Below, piece after piece: positions 1 to 7,528 of a stretch of 42,262 nt of DNA (within the stretch, counting starts at the first letter, position 1; each line of letters starts with the position of its first letter). A program made the position numbers and the translations under genes. The stretch spans positions 1 to 42,262 of the forward strand of contig JAEWRJ010000072.1 of the NCBI GenBank assembly GCA_023460055.1, written 5' to 3'. This stretch comes from Bacillota bacterium. Its GTDB lineage: Bacteria > Bacillota > Clostridia > Christensenellales > Aristaeellaceae. The notes under the pieces were generated by a model, which worked only from the letters and a program-made list of their open reading frames with translations, had not been told where the DNA came from and ran no database searches.

Positions 1-1138
1 TCAGATACATCGGCTCTGCATTCGGATAGTAGCCCGCGTGGCTGTTCTGGCGGATGATGATCCGGCGGTAATCGCGCCCCTCCTCTTGGCCGCGGCTGTT
101 CAATGCCTTTTCATTGGCACCGGTCGCGGCGACCGTCATATCAAACAGCTTGACCACCGATGTGCCAAGAGAGCCCTTGTACTTTTCATGCCCGCCCAGG
201 ATGTTGGCGGCAACGATCCGGCCCTGCTTGTTGGCGGGACCGGCCAGGGGGATCATCGTCTGCTCGCCCGATACCAGATCACGCACTTCCACAGCGTCTC
301 CCACGGCAAAAATATCGGGATCTTCCGTGCGCATTTCCTGATCCACCACGATGCCGCCGCGGCGGTTGACACTCAAGCCTGCATTGCGGGCAAGCTCGCC
401 GTTGGGCCGCACGCCGATGGACAGGATAACCAGATCCGCCTGCACCTGTGCCCCGCTTCTGAGCTTGACGCTGATGTCATTTTCCCGGTCTTCAAAGCTG
501 TCCACCGCATCGCCCAGATAGAGCCTGATACCCGCCTCGCGCAGCCTGGCGTGCACGGGCAGGGCCATCTCGTAATCCAGAGGAGCCATCACCTGGTTTT
601 GCGCCTCAATGACGGAGACCTCAAGCCCCAGATGCCGCAGGTTCTCCGCCATCTCAAGCCCGATGAAGCCGCCGCCGATCACGGCGGCGCTCTTCACGCC
701 CTCCTTCACAGCCGCCTTGATCCTGTCTGTATCGCCGACTGTCCACAGGCTCATGATCCGCTTGGAATCGATCCCGGGGATCGGCGGCCGCAGCGGCGAG
801 GACCCTGTGGCGATCAGCAGCTTATCATAGCTTTCCCTATACAGTTTGCCGTCCGGCCCCTTGACCTCGACAAGCTTGCCCGCCCGGTCGATGGCCGTCA
901 CTTCGCTTCGCACGCGCACATCTATATTAAAGCGATCCTTCATCAGCTCGGGCGTCATCAGCAGCAGCTCGTCCCGCTCCTCGATCACGCCGCCCACATG
1001 ATAGGGCAGACCGCAATTCGCGTAGGAAATATACTCCCCGCGCTCAAACACCATGATTTCGGCCTTCTCGTCAAGACGCCGCAGCCGGGCCGCGGCGCTG
1101 GCCCCGCCGGCCACTCCGCCGATGATCACTACCTTCAT
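1..1138 (-). CDS. CoA-disulfide/persulfide reductase-like FAD oxidoreductase (partial)
   Basis: The C-terminus lies beyond the left edge; about 379 residues are visible. The protein opens with a dinucleotide-binding motif (IIGGVAGGASAA, residues 5-16), followed by SYANCGLPY with Cys42. That cysteine is the single redox cysteine of the CoA-disulfide reductase / NADH:persulfide reductase branch of the pyridine nucleotide-disulfide oxidoreductases. A second nucleotide-binding motif (AAVIGGGFIGLEMAENL) and the FAD motif (IFAVGDAVEV) follow. Family members reduce CoA disulfide or CoA persulfide with NAD(P)H in the cytoplasm; many carry a C-terminal rhodanese domain, which cannot be checked here. 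The ATG at 1138 has AGGAGG nine bases upstream; the in-frame ATG at 1147 abuts that site and is less likely. A long open frame on the other strand is its shadow. Confidence 0.88.
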   Translation of the reverse strand, partial: MKVVIIGGVAGGASAAARLRRLDEKAEIMVFERGEYISYANCGLPYHVGGVIEERDELLLMTPELMKDRFNIDVRVRSEVTAIDRAGKLVEVKGPDGKLYRESYDKLLIATGSSPLRPPIPGIDSKRIMSLWTVGDTDRIKAAVKEGVKSAAVIGGGFIGLEMAENLRHLGLEVSVIEAQNQVMAPLDYEMALPVHARLREAGIRLYLGDAVDSFEDRENDISVKLRSGAQVQADLVILSIGVRPNGELARNAGLSVNRRGGIVVDQEMRTEDPDIFAVGDAVEVRDLVSGEQTMIPLAGPANKQGRIVAANILGGHEKYKGSLGTSVVKLFDMTVAATGANEKALNSRGQEEGRDYRRIIIRQNSHAGYYPNAEPMYL

Positions 1139-1170
1139 CTCTTCCATCCTCCTCAGATTCATCAGTGACA

Positions 1171-1197
1171 ATTATACCCTCGCGGGGTATATGTAAA
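1171..1197 (-). promoter_or_regulatory. Promoter with CsoR/CstR-like operator
   Basis: A leftward -10 hexamer TATAAT lies at 1176-1171, with TTTACA at 1197-1192 as a possible -35 (a short 15-base spacer). Overlapping it is a perfect 7-bp inverted repeat, TATACCC-TCGCG-GGGTATA, at 1173-1191. This strongly resembles the ATACCC(n)GGGTAT operators bound by CsoR-family repressors (copper-sensing CsoR, persulfide-sensing CstR). Position over the -10 fits repression of the flavoenzyme gene. No CsoR-family gene is visible in the window. Confidence 0.55.
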
Positions 1198-1232
1198 CTT
1201 GCATGCGATATACACGCGCCGACGAAATTTGC

Positions 1233-1238
1233 TATAAT
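1233..1238 (+). promoter_or_regulatory. -10 element upstream of the GtrA gene
   Basis: A perfect TATAAT lies 31 bases before the chosen GtrA start. No good -35 is seen at 16-18 bases (ATACAC occupies that place), so the call rests on the -10 alone. Confidence 0.4.
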
Positions 1239-1269
1239 GCGCCATGGATCATCAAAAGGAGCAGGCGAT

Positions 1270-1719
1270 ATGGCAGTGCAAGTCAAACCCGCGAAGCTGA
1301 GCGGACGGCAGACAGCGTGGCAGTTTATCAAGTTTACGCTTTTTTCCATATCAGCGGGGCTGATCCAGGCGGGCGCGTTCGCCCTGCTCAATGAGCTGAC
1401 AGGCCTTCCCTACTGGCCCAGCTACCTGATCGCCCTGGTGCTCAGCGTGATATGGAACCTGACCTCCAACCGCCGCTTCACTTTCCGCTCACCCGTCAAT
1501 ATGTCCAAGGCCATGGCCCTTGTCCTCGCGTACTACGCGGTCTTTACCCCGCTGAGCACCTGGTGGGGGGACGCGCTGACAGGCATAGGCTGGAATGAGT
1601 ACCTGGTGCTGGGCAGCACGATGGTGATCAACTTCGTGACGGAGTATCTCTTCCAAAGCCTGGTCGTTTTTCGCGGAACCATGGATACCAATTGCGCGGC
1701 TCGCCATGGGCAGCGCTGA
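1270..1719 (+). CDS. GtrA-like family membrane protein
   Basis: A 149-residue protein with four hydrophobic segments and the family hallmark WNLTSNRRFTFRS after the second one. GtrA-like proteins are small inner-membrane proteins thought to help move polyprenyl-linked sugars across the membrane for cell-surface glycosylation; the substrate here cannot be read from sequence. The frame is open from 1165, but the ATG at 1270 is preceded by AAAGGAG at a good distance, and the extra upstream residues do not look like the family. Its end overlaps the upstream extension of the next frame but not that gene's likely start. Confidence 0.8.
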   Translation: MAVQVKPAKLSGRQTAWQFIKFTLFSISAGLIQAGAFALLNELTGLPYWPSYLIALVLSVIWNLTSNRRFTFRSPVNMSKAMALVLAYYAVFTPLSTWWGDALTGIGWNEYLVLGSTMVINFVTEYLFQSLVVFRGTMDTNCAARHGQR

Positions 1720-1777
1720 TATATACAGAAGACTGCCCAAGCAGGCGTTCAAAATAATAATTAACCGGGAGGACCTT

Positions 1778-2545
1778 ATGATCACATCCAGCTTTGACCC
1801 GAGCACCGCCCCCATCTTCGGCCCGCAGGACCTCTATACGCCGGGCGAAAAGATCGCCGATGTCTGCGTCATCACCTTCTCAAAAACGGTGATCGACCAT
1901 GCTTTGGAACGCTTTGACTGCCGGGAGGCCGCCACCATCATGGCCCTCAACGGTGATAAGCACATCTATACGACGGTATACAAAGGCCGGACCATTGCCT
2001 TCTATTTAAGCCCCATCACCTCGGCAGGCTGCGGCACCAATCTGGAGGAAGTCATCCTGCTGACCGGCGCCAGGCATTATGTGCTGTTTGGCAGCTGCGG
2101 CGCGCTGTCAAGCGAGCTCACCGAAGGCCGGCTGATCGTGCCCACCGAGGCTTACCGGGATGAGGGGTTCAGCTATCACTACGCGCCGGCTGATGACTAT
2201 ATCACCGTCAAAAACGCGGCCAGGGTGGCAGACATCCTTGAAGAGCTTGGCCTGCCCCATGTATCCGGCCGCTGCTGGACGACCGACGCGCTGTTCCGCG
2301 AGACGCGCGGCAACGCGGGGAGACGCCGCGATGAGGGCTGCATCGCCGTTGATATGGAGTGCAGCGGCATCCAGGCCCTTTGCGATTTCAAAGGGCTGGA
2401 ATATTATACCTTCTTCTACACCGGAGACCTGCTGGACGCCCCGAAGTGGGAGCAGCGCATCCTCAGCAACGATCTGGAAAAAGACCACCAGCTGACCAAT
2501 TTCCTGGTCGCGCTGGAGATCGCGGTCAGGGTCAGCAAGGAGTAA
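1778..2545 (+). CDS. Nucleoside phosphorylase (PNP/UDP family)
   Basis: A 255-residue cytoplasmic enzyme of the PNP_UDP_1 family. These enzymes split a purine or pyrimidine nucleoside with phosphate to give the free base and ribose-1-phosphate (nucleoside salvage). Visible family features are the central glycine-rich phosphate/ribose region (YVLFGSCGALSSEL) and the C-terminal DMECSGIQALCDF segment, whose Met-Glu binds ribose. Overall spacing resembles uridine phosphorylase more than MTA/SAH nucleosidase, but base specificity is not settled. The ATG at 1778 follows GGGAGG at seven bases; the open frame upstream to 1706 is unlikely to be used. It is convergent with the HhH gene, only 27 bases away. 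Confidence 0.82.
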   Translation: MITSSFDPSTAPIFGPQDLYTPGEKIADVCVITFSKTVIDHALERFDCREAATIMALNGDKHIYTTVYKGRTIAFYLSPITSAGCGTNLEEVILLTGARHYVLFGSCGALSSELTEGRLIVPTEAYRDEGFSYHYAPADDYITVKNAARVADILEELGLPHVSGRCWTTDALFRETRGNAGRRRDEGCIAVDMECSGIQALCDFKGLEYYTFFYTGDLLDAPKWEQRILSNDLEKDHQLTNFLVALEIAVRVSKE

Positions 2546-2572
2546 TAGAAGGCGCGGAAGAGACCCGCGTCC

Positions 2573-2767
2573 TTACTCCTTCAGCTTCAGGCCTTCCTGC
2601 GCCAGGCATTCGCGCACGATCGGCAGCGTCTTGGGGCCGATGCCGTGGAATGAGAGCAGCTCTTTTTCCGTCAGCGCGGACAGCTTATCAAAATCATCGA
2701 TACCTTCATTCAAAAGGCCGTTTTTCGCCGGGTTTGACAGTCTTTCCAAAAATTCCTGATAGGTCAT
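2573..2767 (-). CDS. Small helix-hairpin-helix protein
   Basis: A 64-residue protein whose second half (LTEKELLSFHGIGPKTLPIVRECLAQEGL) is a helix-hairpin-helix with the hairpin GIGPKT, as in RNA polymerase alpha C-terminal domain-like small proteins. HhH motifs usually contact DNA backbone without sequence preference; the specific role is unknown. Its ATG overlaps the stop of the EamA transporter by four bases (ATGA), so it is probably translated by coupling as the last gene of the leftward run. Confidence 0.65.
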   Translation of the reverse strand: MTYQEFLERLSNPAKNGLLNEGIDDFDKLSALTEKELLSFHGIGPKTLPIVRECLAQEGLKLKE

Positions 2768-3642
2768 GGGCTTGCCCCCTTTACAGATTTTACGCTGCCC
2801 CGCTCGCTTAAAAATGTGAACAGCAGGATCATCGCCCCGCCCAGTATTTGCACCGCAGTCAGCGGCTCACGCAGCAGCAGGGCGGATAGCAAAACGGCCA
2901 GCACGGGGTCAATATAGCTGAGGATGGCGATCTCACGGCCCTTCAGTGTCCGGATCGCCTCGAAATACAGGCAGTAGGCCAGGCCGGTATGGATGGCGCC
3001 GATGGCAAGCAGGGAAAGCATCCCCTTGATATCGATGCTGCCGATGCGCATGCCGCCTGTCAGCAGCACATAAGGGAGAAGCACCATCACGGCGGCCCCA
3101 AACTGAAGCAGCGTGCGCTGCACGCCGGGCATATCCCTGATAAAGCGGTTGATCATGATCACGGTGGCATACAGTATCGCGGAAATCAAGGCCAGCAGTA
3201 TGCCCAGCCAAACAGACCCGCCCCCGCCGCCCGCGGGGTTGACGATCAGCGCCAGCCCCAGCATGGTCATGCCCATGCACAGCACCTGGAAGCGGCTGAC
3301 CTCTTCCCGTAAAAAAACCGCGCTGGCTACGGTGACCAGAATAGGGGCGGTATAGTAGATCAGCGTCGCCACCGAGACGGAGGTGTGGCGGTAGCTTTCA
3401 AACAGCGTGACCCAGTTGATGCCCATGACTGCGCCTGATAAGAGCAGCAGGCCCATCTTTCCCCTGTACTGGGAAAACTTCAGCTTTTTGCCGCGCAGCG
3501 CGAAATAGGCAATTATGCAAAAGGATGCCAGCGCTGCCCGCCACAGGGCGATCTCGGCGCTCCCCAAAGGGATAAGCCGTACAAACAAGGGGATGGTGCC
3601 GAAGATGCCCATGCACAGGGCGAAGGTGAGTTTTGCCGGCAT
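2764..3642 (-). CDS. EamA-family drug/metabolite transporter
   Basis: A 292-residue integral membrane protein with ten hydrophobic segments arranged as two five-helix EamA repeats. The second repeat starts near LGILLALISAILYATVIMINR. These transporters usually export metabolites or amino acids; the substrate is not predictable. The start at 3642 is the first Met before the hydrophobic core (MPAKLTFALCMGIFGTIPLFVRLIPLG); its ribosome binding site is weak. It sits 43 bases after the acetyltransferase gene and overlaps the HhH gene by four bases, suggesting one leftward transcript. Confidence 0.85.
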   Translation of the reverse strand: MPAKLTFALCMGIFGTIPLFVRLIPLGSAEIALWRAALASFCIIAYFALRGKKLKFSQYRGKMGLLLLSGAVMGINWVTLFESYRHTSVSVATLIYYTAPILVTVASAVFLREEVSRFQVLCMGMTMLGLALIVNPAGGGGGSVWLGILLALISAILYATVIMINRFIRDMPGVQRTLLQFGAAVMVLLPYVLLTGGMRIGSIDIKGMLSLLAIGAIHTGLAYCLYFEAIRTLKGREIAILSYIDPVLAVLLSALLLREPLTAVQILGGAMILLFTFLSERGSVKSVKGASP

Positions 3643-3685
3643 AACTTATCTCATTTTCTTTAAAGATTGAATACAAAAGCAGTTC

Positions 3686-4336
3686 TCACCGCTCTGATAC
3701 CTTCATGTATTCTTCCTTGATGAGCGCGTAGTTCGCCATATCGGCCAGCCTGCCCTTGAGCATCAGGCTTTCCCGCGATATACCTTCCAGCTTGAAACCC
3801 GCGCGCTCCATCACGCGGCCGGAGGCGGGGTTTCGCACATCGTGCCTGGCCTCCACGCGGTTGAGGCCGAGGGTATCAAACGCGAACGGCAGTATAGCCC
3901 TCAGCGCGTCCGTCGCCAGGCCGCGGTTCCACAGCCTGCGGGCAATGGAATAGCCTATCTCACAGCTACGGCTCTCCACATTGATCCACTGAAAACCAAT
4001 CGTGCCGATCATCCGGTCATCTTGCTTGAGGCTGATAGCGAGCGTCGCGGGCAGCCCCCGGCGGTTGCGGCGGATGATGCCGCGCAGCACCTCCCGGCTG
4101 TCGGCTACGCTCTGATGAGGTTCCCACAGCACGTAGCGGCTGTTCTCCTCATCACGGGCATAAGTGAACAGATCGCCCGCGTCAGACATCCTGGGCGGCC
4201 GCAGGCGCACCAGATCTCCCTCCAGCGCGCTGATATGCCGAAATGCCCTGCGCATATCCTCCGCGCTCAGGGCCGGCGGATGATCTCTATCCTTTTCTCC
4301 CGTCAAATCGGCCAGCAGGTCCTGCAAAAATCGCAT
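3686..4336 (-). CDS. GNAT N-acetyltransferase (RimJ/RimL-like)
   Basis: A 216-residue protein. Residues from about 45 follow the Acetyltransf_3 pattern: GDLVRLRPPRMSDAGDLFTYARDEENSRYVLWEP, the acetyl-CoA loop with EIGYSIARRLWNRGLATDALRAIL, and ending RNPASGRVMERAGFKLEG. The family moves acetyl from acetyl-CoA to protein N-termini or small amines. The first 40 residues are extra compared with typical RimJ/RimL members and are charged. It lies 12 bases downstream of the NUDIX gene and probably shares its transcript. Confidence 0.82.
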   Translation of the reverse strand: MRFLQDLLADLTGEKDRDHPPALSAEDMRRAFRHISALEGDLVRLRPPRMSDAGDLFTYARDEENSRYVLWEPHQSVADSREVLRGIIRRNRRGLPATLAISLKQDDRMIGTIGFQWINVESRSCEIGYSIARRLWNRGLATDALRAILPFAFDTLGLNRVEARHDVRNPASGRVMERAGFKLEGISRESLMLKGRLADMANYALIKEEYMKVSER

Positions 4337-4348
4337 GATCCTGCCGCC

Positions 4349-4975
4349 TCAGCCCTGCGCCACCGGGAAGCCCGCCATACGCCTGTTGGGCGGCAGGCCG
4401 TCGCCCCAGCGGGGCAGCCTGGGCTGATCGGCCAGCACGCGCGCGGCCATCAGCAGCCCCAGGCAGGTTTTGGCGTCACGGAACTCGCCCGCCATCACGC
4501 GGTTCACCGCCTCATCCAGCGGCATCTTTTGCAGCCGCAGGAACTCATCCTGGTCGGCATGCGCCTCATGCTGGCTCAGCTCCGTCGCCAGGTAGATGCT
4601 GATCTGCTCGGTGCAAAAGCCCGGCGTGGTGATCACATGGCTGAGCCTGCGCCAATTGGCGGCGCGCAGGCCCGTCTCCTCCTCCAGTTCGCGCTTGGCG
4701 CAGTCCAGCGGATCCTCCGAAACGCTGTCCAGCTTTCCGGCCGGTATCTCCCAGGTGAAGGTATCCAAGGCCACGCGGTGCTGGCGCACCAATGTCACCA
4801 TGCCCTGCGAGTCCACGGGCACAATGGCGGCGGCCCCCTTATGGATCACCACCTCTCGCGCGGCCTCCCGGCCGTCGGGCAGGCTGACCCGCCACTTTTC
4901 CACCCGGATGATCTTGCCGTCATATATCGTTTCGCCGTCCTGGTAAATCTCTCTGAGGCTGTCATCGCCGATCAC
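4349..4975 (-). CDS. NUDIX hydrolase, ADP-ribose pyrophosphatase-like
   Basis: A 208-residue protein with N-terminal strands typical of ADP-ribose pyrophosphatases (IYDGKIIRVEKWRVSLPDG) and a Nudix box ending in REL-EEETGL. The stretch between the box glycine and its first glutamate is one residue longer than the strict consensus. Such enzymes hydrolyse ADP-ribose or related nucleotide sugars with Mg2+. Start: the ATG at 4980 meets a stop after two codons, so the GTG at 4975, seven bases after AGGAGG, is the better start. It is divergent from the serine acetyltransferase gene and probably leads the leftward NUDIX-GNAT-EamA-HhH run. Confidence 0.85.
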   Translation of the reverse strand: MIGDDSLREIYQDGETIYDGKIIRVEKWRVSLPDGREAAREVVIHKGAAAIVPVDSQGMVTLVRQHRVALDTFTWEIPAGKLDSVSEDPLDCAKRELEEETGLRAANWRRLSHVITTPGFCTEQISIYLATELSQHEAHADQDEFLRLQKMPLDEAVNRVMAGEFRDAKTCLGLLMAARVLADQPRLPRWGDGLPPNRRMAGFPVAQG

Positions 4976-5044
4976 AGCATGTCCTCCTTTGCTTGATGCC
5001 TATGTATTCGCCATAGCCCGGTTTTGTCCTGCCAATTTTACGGC

Positions 5045-5078
5045 CCGTATTGACTTATACGGCCCGATTGCATACATT
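5045..5078 (+). promoter_or_regulatory. Sigma-A-type promoter with inverted and direct repeats
   Basis: TTGACT (5050-5055), a 17-base spacer and TACATT (5073-5078) form a good housekeeping promoter 26 bases before the serine acetyltransferase start. The -35 lies inside a perfect inverted repeat CCGTAT-TGACTT-ATACGG (5045-5062). The nine-base word TACGGCCCG also occurs twice, at 5039-5047 and 5058-5066, 19 bases apart (about two helical turns). This arrangement suggests a repressor site; the regulator is not identified. Confidence 0.55.
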
Positions 5079-5104
5079 CTATATATTACCATTCGGAGGG
5101 CAGT

Positions 5105-5965
5105 ATGCAAGCAGGCAAGGACGGAAACCTGATCAACCGCGTCATCGGGGAACTGGGCGAGCTGGATAGGGGCTGCGCCCGCTTCAATACGGAGCTGCTG
5201 CCCATCAGGCAGGAGGTCACCCGCCTGATCCGTGACCTGCAGACCATCCTGTTTCCGCGTTTCTTCCCCAACCCGCGCGCGGACAGCACGCGGGAGGTGC
5301 TGGGCCGCGTCCACCGCCGGCTGATGGAGCAGGCCGCCCTGGCCCTGCCCTTCGGCGCTGATCTGGGCTGCGACGCGGACTGCGTCGGCGAGCGGTTCAT
5401 CCAGAAGCTGCCCGAGATCAAGCGCGTGCTGCTCACGGACATCGAAGCCATCTATAACGGCGACCCGGCCGCCTCCTCATTTGAAGAGATCATCCTGTGC
5501 TATCCGGGCTTTTACGCCGCCATGATCTACCGCCTGGCGCACGAGCTCTACCTGCTGAAGCTGCCGCTGCTGCCCCGCATCATGACCGAGTACGCCCATC
5601 AGAAGACCGGCATCGATATACACGCCGGGGCCTCCATCGGCGAATACTTCTGCGTCGACCACGGCACGGGCGTCGTCATCGGCGAGACCGCGCGCCTGGG
5701 CCGCCATGTCAAGCTCTACCAGGGCGTGACCATCGGCGCCAAATCCTTCGAACTGGACGAGCAGGGCAACCCCGTCAAAGGCGTCAAGCGCCACCCCGAC
5801 ATCGGCGATCATGTGATCATCTACGCCAACGCCACTATCCTGGGCGGCGACACCAGGATAGGCGAGGGCAGCGTGATCGGCGGTAACGCCTGGATCACAT
5901 CCAGCGTAGCGCCCGGAAGCACGGTGTACTATACCGCCAGCGGCACGCAGGGGGAGAAAAAATAG
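5105..5965 (+). CDS. cysE: Serine O-acetyltransferase
   Basis: A 286-residue protein of the longer CysE/EpsC form. The N-terminal two thirds are helical, followed by a left-handed parallel beta-helix of hexapeptide repeats (HAGASIGEYFCVDHGTGVVIGETARLG ... NATILGGDTRIGEGSVIGG). The DHGTG and KRHP histidines match the catalytic region. It transfers acetyl from acetyl-CoA to L-serine, giving O-acetylserine for cysteine synthesis in the cytoplasm. The ATG at 5105 follows GGAGGG. No O-acetylserine sulfhydrylase gene is next to it. The upstream repeats over the promoter suggest regulation, perhaps by sulfur supply. Confidence 0.88.
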   Translation: MQAGKDGNLINRVIGELGELDRGCARFNTELLPIRQEVTRLIRDLQTILFPRFFPNPRADSTREVLGRVHRRLMEQAALALPFGADLGCDADCVGERFIQKLPEIKRVLLTDIEAIYNGDPAASSFEEIILCYPGFYAAMIYRLAHELYLLKLPLLPRIMTEYAHQKTGIDIHAGASIGEYFCVDHGTGVVIGETARLGRHVKLYQGVTIGAKSFELDEQGNPVKGVKRHPDIGDHVIIYANATILGGDTRIGEGSVIGGNAWITSSVAPGSTVYYTASGTQGEKK

Positions 5966-5996
5966 GCCGGACTCACTCATTTTTTCAGGCAACTCC

Positions 5997-6025
5997 TTGC
6001 ATATGCCAAAAGGAATCTGTATAAT
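5997..6025 (+). promoter_or_regulatory. Sigma-A-type promoter of rpsF-ssb-rpsR
   Basis: TTGCAT at 5997-6002, a 17-base spacer and a perfect TATAAT at 6020-6025. It lies just after the acetyltransferase gene and about 65 bases before the rpsF start, so the operon has a leader of roughly 60 bases. Confidence 0.65.
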
Positions 6026-6044
6026 ACTATTTCGGCACATCCTT

Positions 6045-6065
6045 GCGCCATGCAAGACATGGCGC
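6045..6065 (+). promoter_or_regulatory. Hairpin in the rpsF leader
   Basis: A perfect 8-bp stem GCGCCATG / CATGGCGC (6045-6052, 6058-6065) with loop CAAGA lies between the promoter and the ribosome binding site. In many bacteria the S6:S18 complex binds a structured rpsF leader to repress its own synthesis. This hairpin is in the right place, but I could not recognise the conserved CCG box of that motif, so the assignment is tentative. Confidence 0.35.
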
Positions 6066-6091
6066 CATACGTCCATGAGGAGGTGAAAGGC

Positions 6092-6496
6092 ATGAATTAT
6101 GAACTGGTTTACATCATCAACCCCACCGTCGAAGAGGAAGCCCGCAAGGAACTGATCGCGCGCTTCAACGGCATGATCGAGACAAACGGCGGCACGGTTG
6201 ACAAGGTTGACGAGTGGGGCAAGCGCCGCTTGGCCTATCCCATCAACGATCTGCCCGAAGGGTACTATGTGCTGGTACACTACACGGCAGAGACTTCTGT
6301 TCCCAAAGAGATCGAGCGTAACATGGGCATCACGGATAATATCCTCCGCTACCTGACCACGCGCATCGAACACAAGACCACCGGCGTGAAACCGCGCACC
6401 GCGCGCATCGCGCCCTCGGCGCCCGAGGCTTCTGCCCCCGAAGCTGCTGCGGAAGTATCCGAGCAGGCAGAAGAAAGCGCCCCCGAGGCAGAATAA
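6092..6496 (+). CDS. rpsF: 30S ribosomal protein S6
   Basis: A 134-residue protein. The S6 fold runs over residues 1-95 (MNYELVYIINPTVEEEARKELI ... YPINDLPEGYYVLVHY ... ITDNILRYLTTRI). An acidic Ala/Glu-rich tail of about 35 residues follows and is longer than in most S6 proteins. S6 binds 16S rRNA as a heterodimer with S18, encoded two genes downstream. The ATG at 6092 follows GAGGAGGTGAAAGG; the frame is open to 6050 but the upstream part is the leader hairpin. Confidence 0.95.
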   Translation: MNYELVYIINPTVEEEARKELIARFNGMIETNGGTVDKVDEWGKRRLAYPINDLPEGYYVLVHYTAETSVPKEIERNMGITDNILRYLTTRIEHKTTGVKPRTARIAPSAPEASAPEAAAEVSEQAEESAPEAE

Positions 6497-6507
6497 GGAG
6501 GCAGGAA

Positions 6508-6942
6508 ATGAACAAGCTGTTTATTGTCGGCAATCTGACCCGTGACCCTGAGCTGCGCAGCACGCCCAACGGCATCCCTGTTTGCACCTTCACGGTCGCT
6601 GTCAACCGCCGCCGCGCGGCAGGCGCCGAAGCGGCCCAGCAGCCGGAGGCGGATTTCTTCCGCGTGACGGCCTGGAGGCAGCTTGGCGAAAACTGCAACC
6701 GCTATCTGGCCAAGGGCCGCAAGGTCGCCGTCGTAGGCGCCGTGCAGGTAAGCACCTACACCGCGCAGGACGGCGCCACCCGCGCCAGCCTGGAAGTCAC
6801 GGCGGATGATGTTGAGTTCCTCTCTCCCCGCGGGGAGGGCGAGGGCGGCGCAGGCCGTCCCGCGGAACAAAGCATGTCCCCCTCGGCCGGCGGCATGAGC
6901 GGCGGATTTGTCAAGGTAGACGACGAAGAGCTGCCCTTCTGA
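6508..6942 (+). CDS. ssb: Single-stranded DNA-binding protein
   Basis: A 144-residue SSB. The OB-fold occupies residues 1-105 (MNKLFIVGNLTRDPELR ... VAVVGAVQVSTY), then a glycine-rich linker and the acidic tip DDEELPF, which recruits replication and repair partners. The canonical tip and standard length indicate a full housekeeping SSB. It lies between rpsF and rpsR, 11 bases after rpsF, with GGAGGCAGGAA before its ATG, in the arrangement conserved across Bacillota. Confidence 0.95.
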   Translation: MNKLFIVGNLTRDPELRSTPNGIPVCTFTVAVNRRRAAGAEAAQQPEADFFRVTAWRQLGENCNRYLAKGRKVAVVGAVQVSTYTAQDGATRASLEVTADDVEFLSPRGEGEGGAGRPAEQSMSPSAGGMSGGFVKVDDEELPF

Positions 6943-6973
6943 GAAAGCGCAGCGCCAATGAAGGAGGAAGACC

Positions 6974-7231
6974 ATGTCGGAAGATAGAGGCGATAGAAAA
7001 ATGCGCCCGCGCGGCGGCCGCAGGCCCCGGCGCAAGGTATGCGATTTCTGTTCGAACAAGGTCGAGTTCATCGACTATAAGGATGTTAACCGTCTGCGCC
7101 GCTACATCAGCGAGCGCGGCAAGATTTCCCCCCGCCGCATGCTGGGCACCTGTGCCAAGCACCAGCGTCAGCTGGCGGAGGCCATCAAGCGCGCCCGCGC
7201 CATCGCTCTGCTGCCCTATACGGTAGACTGA
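6974..7231 (+). CDS. rpsR: 30S ribosomal protein S18
   Basis: An 85-residue protein with a basic N-terminus (MRPRGGRRPRRKV), a CDFCSNK start to the conserved core, and the S18 signature from DYKDVNRLRRYISERGKISPRR to GTCAKHQRQLAEAIKRAR. S18 pairs with S6 on the small subunit platform. The CxxC at the core start suggests a zinc-containing (C+) variant, although only CDFC and a later lone Cys are visible. AAGGAGGAAG lies at good distance before the ATG. Last gene of the operon, followed by a terminator. Confidence 0.95.
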   Translation: MSEDRGDRKMRPRGGRRPRRKVCDFCSNKVEFIDYKDVNRLRRYISERGKISPRRMLGTCAKHQRQLAEAIKRARAIALLPYTVD

Positions 7232-7243
7232 GTACAGCGCGTC

Positions 7244-7285
7244 AAAAGAGGCTGTCAGGGCATAAGCCCCGGCAGCCTCTTTTTT
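7244..7285 (+). terminator. Intrinsic terminator of the rpsF operon
   Basis: An 11-bp stem, AAAAGAGGCTG (7244-7254) with CAGCCTCTTTT (7273-7283), running into six T's, 12 bases after the rpsR stop. Confidence 0.9.
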
Positions 7286-7528
7286 GATGCTGATACTACT
7301 TTCAAACACTATCTCGTTAATGGATAAAGGACGGGGATACGGCTCGCACAGAGCACACGGAGGCACAGAGGCGCTTCACTTTTCACAGAGGATCATCTAT
7401 AGAAATTTCAGGTTTCTTCCCGCTTTCCCGTACTGTTCCCGGCAACCGCACCTGCGGCGCGCACTTAGGGGATGGAGAGACTTTCAGGAAAACGTCAAAA
7501 GAGAAAGGGTGCCAGAATAAGGCCTCTG
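7286..7528. other. Non-coding spacer with degenerate cacagagg-type repeats
   Basis: No convincing gene. A short open frame (7284-7520) lacks a good ribosome binding site and resembles no family I know. Around 7345-7390 there are imperfect repeats of GCACAGAG / CACGGAGGCACAGAGG, a kind of low-complexity word seen in intergenic DNA of many bacteria. It may be the relic of an older insertion. Confidence 0.4.

Noticed and set aside
38..1168. 376-codon rightward open frame
   Set aside because: Antisense shadow of the CoADR-like gene in GC-rich DNA; composition His/Ala/Gly-rich with no domain.
3842..4996. 384-codon rightward open frame
   Set aside because: Antisense to the GNAT and NUDIX genes, which have clear motifs.
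5477..6373. 298-codon leftward open frame
   Set aside because: Antisense to the serine acetyltransferase and rpsF, both certain.
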